From: Gemmatimonadota bacterium
Lineage (GTDB): Bacteria; Gemmatimonadota; Gemmatimonadetes; Palauibacterales; Palauibacteraceae
Length of the DNA: 35,139 bases
Reading direction: 5' to 3'
Assembly: GCA_022826685.1 (NCBI GenBank)
Contig: JAJDUL010000005.1
Coordinates: 1-35,139 of the forward strand
Part shown: piece after piece, positions 1 through 8,610 of the stretch
Layout of the letters: each line of letters begins with the position of its first letter
How positions within the stretch are numbered: the stretch's first letter is position 1
Translations under genes and position numbers: made by a program
The notes under the pieces: generated by a model
The model's input: only the letters and a program-made list of their open reading frames with translations
The model's database searches: none
Told to the model about the DNA's origin: nothing

Positions 1-275
1 TGCGCCGTGACGACCACTTCCCCGGCCTCCTCTCCGGACGTCGCCTTCGGCCCGGACATCGCGCGCGTCGTGTCGATCGGCCCGGACGCACGAAACTCGA
101 TGTCGCGGTGCGCCCCGTCACAGAACGGCTTGTTTGCGGACTTCCCGCACCGGCACAGGGCGGCCTTCGGCTTCTCGATGCCGTCTTCCGCTCCCGGCAT
201 GCGCACGCGCAGCGGACTCCGAACGAGGAGCGGGCCGTCCCCGCCGCAGTGAACGATACATCCGTCTGCCGTCAT
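1..275 (-). CDS. CDGSH iron-sulfur domain protein (C-terminus cut by window edge)
   Basis: The minus strand from an ATG at 275 reads openly for 91 codons to the window edge, so the 3' end is missing. The protein contains CRCGKSANKPFCDGAH at about residues 39-54. This matches the CDGSH signature C-x-C-x2-S-x3-P-x-C-D-G-x-H, whose three Cys and one His bind a 2Fe-2S cluster. The preceding stretch (GDGPLLVRSPLRVRMPG) resembles the short strand region that precedes the domain in small bacterial CDGSH proteins. A GGGAG lies 5 bases before this ATG; an in-frame ATG four codons upstream (287) is also possible. The likely role is redox or Fe-S cluster handling, but the substrate is unknown. It reads in the same direction as the operon to its right, 28 bases beyond the stop of the choice-of-anchor-B gene, so it may be the operon's next gene. 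Confidence 0.85.
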   Translation of the reverse strand, partial: MTADGCIVHCGGDGPLLVRSPLRVRMPGAEDGIEKPKAALCRCGKSANKPFCDGAHRDIEFRASGPIDTTRAMSGPKATSGEEAGEVVVTA

Positions 276-303
276 CTGATCTCCCATCGCAGTCCGTCCG
301 CCG

Positions 304-2706
304 TCAGGGGACGAGTTCGGTTCTTCTCGGTCTGAGGAGGAAAACGCCCTCGAGCATGCTCGTCACGAGCACGGTCCCGCTCTCGAAGTAGGGGAACGCG
401 GTCCACGCCCCGTTGAAGCCGGGAGGATCGGCTCCGTACGGCGTGGTGTCAAAATACCCGACTTCCCGCAGGTTTTCGGGGTCGCTGATGTCGATGACGC
501 GGAAGCCGGCCTGGTAGTTGGCCTGGTACATCCGGTCACCCTTCACGTAGAGATTGTGGTCCGTCGCGTTGTTGGGTCCGTAGTAGTCCGCGATCACGAC
601 GGGGTCATCGAGATCCGTCACGTCCCACACGATCGTCTTCGTCCGGTCCGTCGTCCCGACGAGTTCATCGAGTTCGTCGTCGAGGAAGAAGTAGCGCCGG
701 TCGTCGCTCAGCCACCCCTGGTGGATGTAGGCGACGCCGGGGTACGCCGCGGCCGAGATCGGGCGCGGGTTCGACTTGTCCGTGACGTCGACGATCCGGA
801 GCGCGGTCTCGTTCGACGCGAAACACAGCTCCCGGCCCTGGTAGTCCGCGTCGGGCCCGTCGTACACGAGGCACTGCGCGTCGTGCGTCCGCCCCTGGAA
901 GATGAGCCCCTCGGTATCCGTGTAGCAGCCGGCGAACTCGGGCGCGAGCGGCTCGCGGATGTCGATCATCACGAGGCCGCCGCCGCAGGTGTGCCCGTCC
1001 CCGCTCGTAGAGACGGTGAAGGCGGTGCCCGCGCCGGTGTCGATGATGAGGTTGTGGGCGCTCCCGATCCCGTCCCAGCGGAGGTCGGGCGCGAATTCCG
1101 CGGGGGGATTCGCGACGTCGCGCAGGCGGGTGAGATCGAAGACGACGAGGCCGTGTGCGCCGGCCCCGTCCCCGGTGAAGAAGAGGTGGTCGGCGTAGAC
1201 CTTGAGGTCGCGGGCGCCGCTGCGGTTCGCGGGGATGACGCCGAGATACACGGGGTTCACGGCGTCGGTAACGTCGACGATCGCGGCCCCGCCGGAACGG
1301 CCGACGAGGCCGTATTCCCTCCCGGTCTCGCGGTCCGTCCAGCCCCACGCGTCGCTCACCCGCTCCCCCGGCTCGGCGCCGATCGAGGCGAGAGGGAGGT
1401 AGGACTGGAGGTCGACATCCGAGCAGTCGAAGCCCGCGGCGCGGTCGTCCTCGCAGCGCACCTCCGCCGCGGTCACCGCGGCGGGCGGCATCCCGGGGCG
1501 CAGCCAGACCGGCTCCGACCAGGAGCCGTCCCCCGCCGCCTCGTAGACGGCCGCGAGCCCCGCGCTCCCCTCGGATGCGGGGCTGCCGACCACGGCGAGG
1601 CCGGGGCGCAGGGCCACCGCGGCGCCGAAGCCCGCGACGAGGGCCGCGCCCTCGGGCGCGAAGGAACGGTCCGCGCGCCATTCGCCATCCGCGTTCGCGC
1701 GGGTGAAGGCGTCGACCCGGCCCCGGCCGTCCTCCGCCCCCGGCGCGCCGACGATCAGTTCGTCTCCGGCGGCCGCGAGCGCGGTCCCGAAGCGCTGGCC
1801 CGGCCCCGGGTCGCCCGGGAGCAGCGTCGCGGCCTCGGCCCACTCGCCCCTCGCCCCGCGGGCGAAGAGCACGACCCGGCCGACCGATCCATCGGCCGAG
1901 GGGGCACCCACGGCGAGTTCGTCATCGCCGATGAAGAGGACGCTGGAACCCAGGCCGGCGCCCCCGCCCAGCGCGGACGCTTCGAGCGCCGCCTCGCGGC
2001 TCCACGCCCCGTCGGCCTCGCGCGCGAACAGGTACACCGTGCCCGAACCTCCCTGTCCCGGCGCCCCGACCGCCGCCAGCCCCCCGCGCACCGCCATTGC
2101 CGCGCCGTACCGGGCGTTCGCCCGCAGATCTCCCGCCTCCAGCGAGCCCGCGGCGCTCCAGCTTCCGTCCGGCCCGCGCGCATAGATTCGAACCACGGTG
2201 CCGCCGCCCTGTCCGCCCGGCGCCGACACCAGCGCCACATCCCCGTCCGCCGCGACGACGCGCGCCGGTGGCTGCAGGATCGCCATCACGCGGCCCATGC
2301 TCATTTCTTCGGGGGCCGCGGCGGCTTCGGCCCGGAGCGGCAGGCTGCCCGCCTCCGCCCAGGCGCCGTCTGCCCCGCGGGCGAACCCGTACGCGCCGAT
2401 CATCACCTGCGGATCCCCGCTCGCCGCGAGGAACCCGCCCTCCACCGGCGCCACGGTGCGGCCGAACGACTCCCCGAGGAGCGAACCCTCCGACCACACC
2501 TCCTGCACCTGCGACCAGCCGCTCCCGTCCCTCTCGAACACGAGCACCGAGGCGGGCCCGTGCCCGAACTCCGGCTTCAGGACGAGGATCTCGTCCGCGG
2601 CCGCCGCCCACACCGCGGCCCCGAACCCGTCCTGCGCCGCCACCGGCGCACACACGGCCACAGCCCCGAACAGTGCAACCGCTACGACGTGCCGCGAGCG
2701 GGTCAT
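304..2706 (-). CDS. Secreted FG-GAP-like / choice-of-anchor B (LVIVD) protein
   Basis: 800 residues. The N-terminus is a clear signal peptide (hydrophobic VVAVALFGAVAV, then APVAAQ before the mature end). Residues about 30-415 are repeats of the type 'GDELIVGAPGAEDGRGRVDAF' separated by about 50 residues, which look like FG-GAP/integrin-type propeller blades. From about 425 to the end is a second propeller with repeated 'xxIVDVTDxxNP' and 'RVIDISDPENL' segments, typical of LVIVD and choice-of-anchor-B family proteins. It is therefore probably an exported or surface protein with two beta-propellers; the ligand cannot be told. No obvious C-terminal sorting signal is visible. Its ATG overlaps the stop of trpA (ATGA), so it is probably translationally coupled to trpA, although the functions look unrelated. 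Confidence 0.8.
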   Translation of the reverse strand: MTRSRHVVAVALFGAVAVCAPVAAQDGFGAAVWAAAADEILVLKPEFGHGPASVLVFERDGSGWSQVQEVWSEGSLLGESFGRTVAPVEGGFLAASGDPQVMIGAYGFARGADGAWAEAGSLPLRAEAAAAPEEMSMGRVMAILQPPARVVAADGDVALVSAPGGQGGGTVVRIYARGPDGSWSAAGSLEAGDLRANARYGAAMAVRGGLAAVGAPGQGGSGTVYLFAREADGAWSREAALEASALGGGAGLGSSVLFIGDDELAVGAPSADGSVGRVVLFARGARGEWAEAATLLPGDPGPGQRFGTALAAAGDELIVGAPGAEDGRGRVDAFTRANADGEWRADRSFAPEGAALVAGFGAAVALRPGLAVVGSPASEGSAGLAAVYEAAGDGSWSEPVWLRPGMPPAAVTAAEVRCEDDRAAGFDCSDVDLQSYLPLASIGAEPGERVSDAWGWTDRETGREYGLVGRSGGAAIVDVTDAVNPVYLGVIPANRSGARDLKVYADHLFFTGDGAGAHGLVVFDLTRLRDVANPPAEFAPDLRWDGIGSAHNLIIDTGAGTAFTVSTSGDGHTCGGGLVMIDIREPLAPEFAGCYTDTEGLIFQGRTHDAQCLVYDGPDADYQGRELCFASNETALRIVDVTDKSNPRPISAAAYPGVAYIHQGWLSDDRRYFFLDDELDELVGTTDRTKTIVWDVTDLDDPVVIADYYGPNNATDHNLYVKGDRMYQANYQAGFRVIDISDPENLREVGYFDTTPYGADPPGFNGAWTAFPYFESGTVLVTSMLEGVFLLRPRRTELVP

Positions 2707-3521
2707 CGTTCCACCTCTCTGCAGGAATCGTTTTTATGCACGGCGGCGGCGAGGGCGGCGGACAGCTCCCCGAACGCACCCTCGCCGCGGCCCAGCGCGG
2801 CGATGAGCGCGGACCCCACGACGACGCCGTCCGCCATGCCCGCGACCTCGGCGGCCTGCTCCGGGGTGGAGATCCCGAACCCCACGGCCACCGGCAGCCG
2901 CACCATCTTCCGGAGTCCTCTCACCTGGTCCTCGAGCGAGTCGTCCAGCGCCTTCCGCGCGCCCGTCACGCCGAGGCGGGAGATGTAGTACAGGAACCCC
3001 GAGGCGTGGCCGAGGATCGTCTCGAGCCGCGCCCCCGGCGTGGTGGGAGCCGCGAGGGGGATGAGATCGAGCGCGCCGGAGGCCAGCCGCCGCTCCAGCG
3101 CCGGGTGCGAGCCCACGGGCAGGTCGGTGACGAGGAGCCCCGCCGCCCCCGCGGCCTCCGCCCGCGCCAGGAAACGCTCCACTCCCATGCGAAGAATCGG
3201 ATTCAGGTACGAGAAGACGACGACGGGCGGCAGGTCGGCCGACATCTCCGCCAGCTGATCGAGCGCCGACTCGACCGTGACCCCCGCCTCCAGCGCGCGC
3301 CAGCTCGCCGCCTGGATCGTCGGCCCGTCCGCGAGCGGGTCGCTGAACGGGATCCCCAGTTCGATGATGTCCGCGCCGTCCGCCGCCAGCCGCTCCAGCA
3401 GACGCGGCGTGTCTGCCGGCCGCGGGAAACCGCTGGACAGAAAGGGGATGAACGCCGTGCGCTCGCCGAACGCGTCCTCGATCCGCGTACGCGTGCCCGC
3501 CACCCCGCCCGGCAGGCTCAA
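2703..3521 (-). CDS. trpA: Tryptophan synthase alpha chain
   Basis: TrpA cleaves indole-3-glycerol phosphate to indole and glyceraldehyde 3-phosphate, passing indole to TrpB. The protein has the catalytic segment IIELGIPFSDPLADGP, with the active-site Glu and Asp, then SYLNPILRMG, LLVTDLPV and a C-terminal VGFGIS...ADGVVVGSAL phosphate site, all in the usual order of the TIM barrel. I chose a TTG start at 3521: it overlaps the upstream peptidase stop as TTGA, and GAGGAGG lies 10 bases upstream. A GTG at 3503 gives a shorter N-terminus, closer to E. coli TrpA, and cannot be excluded. It is about 6.3 kb from trpB, separated by six genes unrelated to tryptophan. The 3' end overlaps the next gene by four bases. 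Confidence 0.95.
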   Translation of the reverse strand: MSLPGGVAGTRTRIEDAFGERTAFIPFLSSGFPRPADTPRLLERLAADGADIIELGIPFSDPLADGPTIQAASWRALEAGVTVESALDQLAEMSADLPPVVVFSYLNPILRMGVERFLARAEAAGAAGLLVTDLPVGSHPALERRLASGALDLIPLAAPTTPGARLETILGHASGFLYYISRLGVTGARKALDDSLEDQVRGLRKMVRLPVAVGFGISTPEQAAEVAGMADGVVVGSALIAALGRGEGAFGELSAALAAAVHKNDSCREVER

Positions 3522-5575
3522 GAGCCGTCGTCCTCCTCGTCCTCCGTCGTGACCGACGCGCGGTGCGTCCCCCACTGCTCGAACCACTTCCTCAGGTAGA
3601 GCTGCGTGCGCAGGAAGTTCGACGGACGCGAACTCGTCCCGTGCCACTCCCCCTGGAAGCGCACCATGACCGTCGGCACGCCTTCGTAGTGAAGCGCCTG
3701 GTAGAACTCCTCCGTCTGACCCATGGGCGTCCGCAGATCCATCTCCCCCGTCATTAGCATCGTCGGCGTCGTCACGTTCCCGACGTAGAAGATGGACGAC
3801 CGATCCATCCACTCCTCCGGGTCTTCCCAGAAGGGCTGCTCGAAGGTGCGCAGATAGCCGATAGCGTCGGACGTCCCCATCGCGGACATCCAGTTCACGA
3901 TCGGACAGTTCGCCGAGGCGGCCCGGAAACGGTCCGTGTTCCCCACGATGTACGAGGTGAGGATGCCGCCCCCCGAGCACCCGTACACGAACAGGTTGTC
4001 TCCGTCCACGTAGCCGCGCCGCAGCATCTCGTCGACGCCGCCCATGAGGTCGGGAAAGTCCGCGCCGGGATAGTCGTGGTTGATCGCGTTCGCGAACGCC
4101 GTCCCGTATCCCGTGCTTCCCCGCGGGTTCGTGTAGAGGACGACGTAGTCGTTCGAGGCGTGTTCCTGGAAGGCGAAGTTGAATCCTCCGTTGTACATGG
4201 AGTGCGGCCCGCCGTGGATCGCGAGCATGAGCGGATACTCGCGATTCGGGTCGAAGTCGGGCGGCTTCACGATCCAGCCCTGGATCCGAAAACCGTCCGT
4301 CGACTCGTACCAGACCTCCTCCACGTCGCCGAGGGTCACGCCGTGGAGCACGTCCGCGTTGACCTCCGTTAGGCGGGTGGCCTCGCCCGGGTCCGAGAGG
4401 GAGAACCGGTAGAGGTCGCCCGGCTCGTGGTCCGTGGAGATCGTGCCCACCGCGGTGCCGTCCTCCGCGAAGGAGGAGAGGGAGAAGAGGTGCGCCCCCT
4501 CCGTGAGCTGCGTGACGCCGCCGTCGACGGAGACGAAGTGGAGCTGCCGGTACCCTTCCCGGTTCACGTTGAAGTAGAGGCCGCTCCCGTCGGGCGCCCA
4601 CTGGAAGCCGCCGGACTGCCGGTCATAGTCCCCGGAGATGAGCCGCGAGCCGGACCCGTCCCGGTTCATTACGTGGATTCTGCCGTTCCGGTACGTGTCG
4701 CGGTGCTCGTCCCCCACGCTGTACGCGATGAGTCGGCCGTCCGGCGAGGGAACGGGTCCCGAGTCGGAGCCGCGCCGGTCCGTGAGCTGGCGAATCGCGC
4801 CGGAGGCCACGGAGACCGCGTAGATCTCCGACTCCTGCCAGTGCTCGGGCCGATCCCAGTCGGGGGCGCGATAGGAGGAGAAGTAAATTTCGGTGCCGTC
4901 GGGGCTCCAGGCGATCCCGCCGTGGTTCCAGTCCCCCGTCGTGAGCTGGCGGGCGGAGCCTCCGTCGGCGGGCACGACGAACACATGCGTCCAGCCGGTG
5001 TCGACGTACCCCTGGCGGTCGCGCTTGTAGCCGGCGCGTTCGACGATCTTCGGCCCGGTGGTCCACGTCGCCCCATCCGGCCGCGAGGGAAGGTCGACGC
5101 CGGCGAAGTCCGCGCGGTCGTTCACCCGGCTCGTGAAGGCGATCCACTCTCCGTCGGGCGACCAGCGGGGAGAGGACGGCCCATTCTCGAGGCGCGTGAC
5201 CTGGCTCGTCGCGCCCTCTTCGTCCATCCAGCGCACGAAGATCTGGCTCCCGGAGGGCTCGCCCGCCGCCGTGAACAGGATGCGGGTGCCGTCGGGGGAC
5301 CAGCGCGCCCCGCCGCCGTCGACGAGCGCCCGCTTCCGGGTGCCGTCCGCGTTCATCATGTAGAGGGACGACTCGCGGCGGTCGTTGACCTTGTCCACCC
5401 AGCCGCGGGTGTAGACGATCCTCGATCCGTCCGGCGAGATCCGGGGGTTGGAGACGGACTCCATGTCCATGTAGTGGTCGAGCGACAGCCGGCGGGTCTG
5501 GGCCGCCGCGTCCGCGGCGAGCGCGCCGGCGGCGATGGCTGTCAACAGGGCGGCGCTTCCGAACTTCGTCTTCAT
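3518..5575 (-). CDS. Secreted S9 family (prolyl oligopeptidase-like) peptidase
   Basis: 685 residues starting at MKTKFGSAALL, a signal peptide ending near ADAAAQ. AAGGAG stands about 7 bases before this ATG. A longer open frame upstream lacks such support and would bury the signal peptide. The middle region (about 30-400) carries WD40-like/TolB-type propeller repeats such as 'NPRISPDGSRIVYTR', 'RWSPDGEWIAFTS' and 'IAWSPDGTEIYFSS'. The C-terminal alpha/beta hydrolase holds GGPHSMYNGG, NPRGSTGYG and the nucleophile elbow GCSGGG (Ser about 534), with Asp about 613 in GEMDLRTP and His about 645 in GEWHGT. This fits a periplasmic or secreted dipeptidyl/acylaminoacyl peptidase. It lies between the small membrane protein gene and trpA. 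Confidence 0.9.
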   Translation of the reverse strand: MKTKFGSAALLTAIAAGALAADAAAQTRRLSLDHYMDMESVSNPRISPDGSRIVYTRGWVDKVNDRRESSLYMMNADGTRKRALVDGGGARWSPDGTRILFTAAGEPSGSQIFVRWMDEEGATSQVTRLENGPSSPRWSPDGEWIAFTSRVNDRADFAGVDLPSRPDGATWTTGPKIVERAGYKRDRQGYVDTGWTHVFVVPADGGSARQLTTGDWNHGGIAWSPDGTEIYFSSYRAPDWDRPEHWQESEIYAVSVASGAIRQLTDRRGSDSGPVPSPDGRLIAYSVGDEHRDTYRNGRIHVMNRDGSGSRLISGDYDRQSGGFQWAPDGSGLYFNVNREGYRQLHFVSVDGGVTQLTEGAHLFSLSSFAEDGTAVGTISTDHEPGDLYRFSLSDPGEATRLTEVNADVLHGVTLGDVEEVWYESTDGFRIQGWIVKPPDFDPNREYPLMLAIHGGPHSMYNGGFNFAFQEHASNDYVVLYTNPRGSTGYGTAFANAINHDYPGADFPDLMGGVDEMLRRGYVDGDNLFVYGCSGGGILTSYIVGNTDRFRAASANCPIVNWMSAMGTSDAIGYLRTFEQPFWEDPEEWMDRSSIFYVGNVTTPTMLMTGEMDLRTPMGQTEEFYQALHYEGVPTVMVRFQGEWHGTSSRPSNFLRTQLYLRKWFEQWGTHRASVTTEDEEDDGS

Positions 5576-5695
5576 CCTTCGCTCCTTCGGCTTCGTAACC
5601 GGCCCGGGGGTCGAACCTGTCAGTATCGGAGATCCGCGAAGGAGCGGCCACCCGGAAGACGTCGCGAGGGCCGTCGGCGACCTCGACATCTTTCG

Positions 5696-6361
5696 TCAGC
5701 GGACCTCCATCACCGCGCCTGCCCCGGGATCTCCGAGCTGCTGACGCACATGCCTAAGCGCCTCTGCGTAGAATCGCCCAAGCTCATCCTCCCTTCCCCG
5801 AACGTCGCTCAGCATGACGCCGAGGTAGATGATCGGGCCGGGCTGGTCCGTGGCCGCGAAGAACTGCGGCTGGATGATCCCGGCGGAGACGATCCGGTCG
5901 TACTCGTGGAGCGATTCCTGAATGGAGTACGTGAGGGAGAGCGTGGAGAGAATCGGCAAACCGAAGTGCCGCACGGCTTCGGTCACCCCGGCCATCTCCC
6001 ACGCCGTACTCCTCAACGGCGTGAGCCCGAGTCCTTCGGGCAGTGCTCCAGTGATCGAGATGCTCTGGCGTTCACCTCCTTCGGCGGCCCGCTGATTCTC
6101 GACGAGCCCCGGCAAGATCCGGTCGTGATAGGCCATGCGACGCTCGAGCGTGACCGTGTTTTCGGCGATCTCCGCAGCCAGCGCGTAAAGCGTCTCGTCG
6201 ACGAGCCGGCGGTGGTCGATGTTCGTCATCCATTGGTCGAAGCCGAGGGCGACGAGAACGCCGACCACGATGACCACGAACTCGAGCGCGAGGCGGCCGA
6301 AGGGAATGCGATGGGTCACGCGACTCCGCGTTTGCCCTTCCTTCGAGTTGTCTTCCGACAT
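5696..6361 (-). CDS. Single-pass membrane protein of unknown function
   Basis: 221 residues. The N-terminal 25 or so are polar. One strong hydrophobic helix follows (about 26-42, LALEFVVIVVGVLVALGF) ending in DQW, and then a soluble, mostly helical region. The 'EFVVIVVGVLVAL..DQW' arrangement resembles small membrane proteins of the DUF6090 type that I recall from Bacteroidota and related phyla; this is only a resemblance. No catalytic motif is seen. AGGA sits 8 bases upstream of the ATG. It lies 34 bases after the arginase stop, in the same direction, and 120 bases before the S9 peptidase start, so it is probably in the same transcript. Function is not inferred. Confidence 0.7.
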   Translation of the reverse strand: MSEDNSKEGQTRSRVTHRIPFGRLALEFVVIVVGVLVALGFDQWMTNIDHRRLVDETLYALAAEIAENTVTLERRMAYHDRILPGLVENQRAAEGGERQSISITGALPEGLGLTPLRSTAWEMAGVTEAVRHFGLPILSTLSLTYSIQESLHEYDRIVSAGIIQPQFFAATDQPGPIIYLGVMLSDVRGREDELGRFYAEALRHVRQQLGDPGAGAVMEVR

Positions 6362-6395
6362 CGGTTGGTTCCTCGCTGTTCGTGGTGCGACATCT

Positions 6396-7292
6396 CTAGA
6401 GGATCGCGGCGCCGAGGGCGGAGGCGACGAGGCCGACGCCGAGTTCGGCCGTCTGGTTGCGGTCGTCGAGGACCGGGTTGAGTTCGACGAGATCGAGGCT
6501 CAGCAGCTTTCCCGAGTGCGCGGCCTTCTCGCACACCAAGTGCCCTTCGCGGTAGGTGAGGCCGCCGCGCACAGGCGTTCCCACGCCCGGCGCGATCCGC
6601 GGGTCGAGCGCGTCGACGTCGAAGGAGAGGTGGAACCCGCACGTTCCGGAGCCGGCGCGCTCCAGGGCCTCGTCCATGCAGGCCCCCACGCCGCGCTCGT
6701 CGATCTCGGACATCGTGAACACGCGGACGCCCAGCTCCTGGATGAGCCGCTTCTCGCCGGCATCCAGCGACCGCGCTCCCAGAACGCTCACGTTCTCCGG
6801 GGCGACGCTCGCTCCGCCGCGGGTCAGCCGGGGTTCCCCGTGCCCCAGCAGCACCGCGAGCGGCATTCCGTGAATGTTCCCTGTGGGCGTGGTGTGGGGA
6901 AGGTTCATGTCGGCGTGGGCGTCCACCCAGATGACGCCGACGGACGCCCCCCGGGTCCCGTAGTGGTCGGCCAGCGCCCCGACGGACCCGATCGAAAGGG
7001 AATGGTCGCCGCCGAGCACCAGCGGCGTGCAGCCCCGGACCAGTCCTTCGCGCACGAGCTTCCGCGTCTCCTCCGCGACGTGGACGATCTCGTCCAGGAA
7101 GCGCAACTCGTGCTCGCCCGCGTCCGTGGTCTCCAGCCCGCCGGCCGTGACGGTGCCGAGCTCCGTGACGCTGTGGCCGATGGCTTCGATCTCCTGGCTG
7201 ACCCCGGCGATGCGCAGGGCGGAGGGACCCATGTCCACGCCCCGGCGTCCGGCGCCGAGGTCGATGGAGACGGAGATCAGCGCAATGTCCAT
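6396..7292 (-). CDS. rocF: Arginase
   Basis: 298 residues, the normal arginase length. It hydrolyses L-arginine to ornithine and urea using a binuclear manganese site. Visible metal ligands are His97 in GGDHSL, Asp124/His126/Asp128 in DAHAD and Asp225/Asp227 in SFDVDALDP. The N-terminus SIDLGAGRRGVDMGPSALR is arginase-like rather than agmatinase-like. A longer in-frame extension upstream overlaps the preceding gene and is not protein-like, so the ATG at 7292 is preferred. It starts 10 bases after the stop of an amino-acid-type binding lipoprotein gene, suggesting that uptake and breakdown of an amino acid are linked. No good Shine-Dalgarno is visible, so coupling to the upstream gene is likely. 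Formiminoglutamase or another ureohydrolase is a less likely alternative. Confidence 0.93.
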   Translation of the reverse strand: MDIALISVSIDLGAGRRGVDMGPSALRIAGVSQEIEAIGHSVTELGTVTAGGLETTDAGEHELRFLDEIVHVAEETRKLVREGLVRGCTPLVLGGDHSLSIGSVGALADHYGTRGASVGVIWVDAHADMNLPHTTPTGNIHGMPLAVLLGHGEPRLTRGGASVAPENVSVLGARSLDAGEKRLIQELGVRVFTMSEIDERGVGACMDEALERAGSGTCGFHLSFDVDALDPRIAPGVGTPVRGGLTYREGHLVCEKAAHSGKLLSLDLVELNPVLDDRNQTAELGVGLVASALGAAIL

Positions 7293-7302
7293 CAGGCCGC
7301 GT

Positions 7303-8568
7303 TCAGCGCATGTAGCAGGGGACCGCGTTGGCGGCGGCCCAGGGGTGGACGATCCGGAGGGCGAGCCCGCCGGCGCCGTCGTCCTGCCACTGGACCTGCA
7401 GCCCCTTGAGCCCGCGCTGGGCGCCGGCCTCCGCGTCGTCGATGGGGGCGACCTCGTACGGACCCGCGATGGTCGCGGTCCGCGCCGAGAACAGGAAGTC
7501 GCGGAGCGCGGCGCGGTCGGGGCCACCCGTCCCGGAGATCGCCTGGTCGAGCCCCTCGGCCATGAGTTCGACGGCCGCGAAGCCGCCCGCCGCGTGGTAG
7601 CCCGGCGTCTTGCCGTGCGCCGCCTCGTAGCGGCGGACGAAGGTCTCGTTGTCCGCGACGAACCCCGCGGTCTGGATGGCCGGATGCCACGGCGCGTTGC
7701 CGGCGACGCACCGCGCGGCCTGTCCCACCGCCTCGGCGAACCGCGGCTGACCGGGCCCGAGGAGCAGGCTCATGAGGACCGGCCTGTAGCCCACGGCCGG
7801 CGCGGCGGCGGCGAAGCCGGCGGCGTCGGCCGTGTAGCCGCCGCCGATGAAGAGATCCGCGCCGGCGTCCCGCGCCGCGGCGGCGATCGCCTCATGGTCG
7901 GCCGCTCCGATTTCATACGACCGGTCCAGCACGATCTCCAGCCCGTGGCGCCGGACCGCTTCGCGCACGCCCTCGACCACCGATGCGGGGAACGCGGAGT
8001 TCTCGTACACGATCGCCGCGGTCTGCGCCCCGCCGAACACTGCCACCTCCACGGAACCCTGCAGGTAGGTCGGTCCGGGCGTCAGCAGCTGGATGCTCCA
8101 TTGCCGCTGCCGTTCCGCCCAGATCGAGGGCGCCGCGGCCATCGGCGCCACCGTCGGCACCCCCGCGGCCTCGGTGACGGCGAGGACCGATTCGGTGATC
8201 GGGCTGCTGAAGGGCCCCAGGAGGGCGTCGACGGTGCCGGATGCGACGAATCCGGCGTACAGGCGCGCGCTCGCCTCGGCGTCGCTCCCGTCGTCACGGA
8301 TCTCCAGTTGCACCGGCCGGCCGCGAATCCCCCCGCTCTCGTTGAGGATCTCGACGGCGAGACGATACCCGCGCGCGACTTCGATCCCCTCCGCGCTGTG
8401 CCGGCCGGTCTCGGCCATGGCCGCCGCCAGCGTGATCGGTCCTCCGTCGTCCGGCGGTGGCCCGGCGGGGTCCTCCGGGTCGTCCACACAGGCGGTCGCC
8501 GCCAGGAGCAGGACCGCGAGAGCGCTTCGGACCGGGAGGGTCCGGGCTGCTCGACTCTTATGATTCAT
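7303..8568 (-). CDS. ABC transporter substrate-binding lipoprotein (branched-chain amino acid type)
   Basis: 421 residues. The N-terminus has a lipoprotein signal: a hydrophobic ALAVLLLAATAC with the lipidated Cys about residue 27, then an acidic Pro-rich linker (DDPEDPAGPPPDD). The rest follows the type 1 periplasmic-binding fold of LivJ-like proteins: GYRLAVEILNESGGIRGRPVQL, DALLGPFSSPITESVLAVTEAAGVPTVAP and AAIVYENSAFPASVVEGVREAV. The expected ligand is an amino acid, amide or other small polar compound. No permease or ATPase gene lies beside it, so it either serves a transporter encoded elsewhere or acts as a sensor. It lies just upstream of arginase in the same direction, which suggests arginine or a related compound, but this is inference. 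Confidence 0.85.
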   Translation of the reverse strand: MNHKSRAARTLPVRSALAVLLLAATACVDDPEDPAGPPPDDGGPITLAAAMAETGRHSAEGIEVARGYRLAVEILNESGGIRGRPVQLEIRDDGSDAEASARLYAGFVASGTVDALLGPFSSPITESVLAVTEAAGVPTVAPMAAAPSIWAERQRQWSIQLLTPGPTYLQGSVEVAVFGGAQTAAIVYENSAFPASVVEGVREAVRRHGLEIVLDRSYEIGAADHEAIAAAARDAGADLFIGGGYTADAAGFAAAAPAVGYRPVLMSLLLGPGQPRFAEAVGQAARCVAGNAPWHPAIQTAGFVADNETFVRRYEAAHGKTPGYHAAGGFAAVELMAEGLDQAISGTGGPDRAALRDFLFSARTATIAGPYEVAPIDDAEAGAQRGLKGLQVQWQDDGAGGLALRIVHPWAAANAVPCYMR

Positions 8569-8610
8569 CGATGGAACTCCGTTATCGGGATTGAAATCCG
8601 GATTCAGATG

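Noticed and set aside
556..2988. Very long open frame on the plus strand opposite the choice-of-anchor-B gene
   Set aside because: It is Arg/Val/Pro-rich with no domain pattern and lies antisense to a convincing gene; high-GC codon bias produces such shadows.
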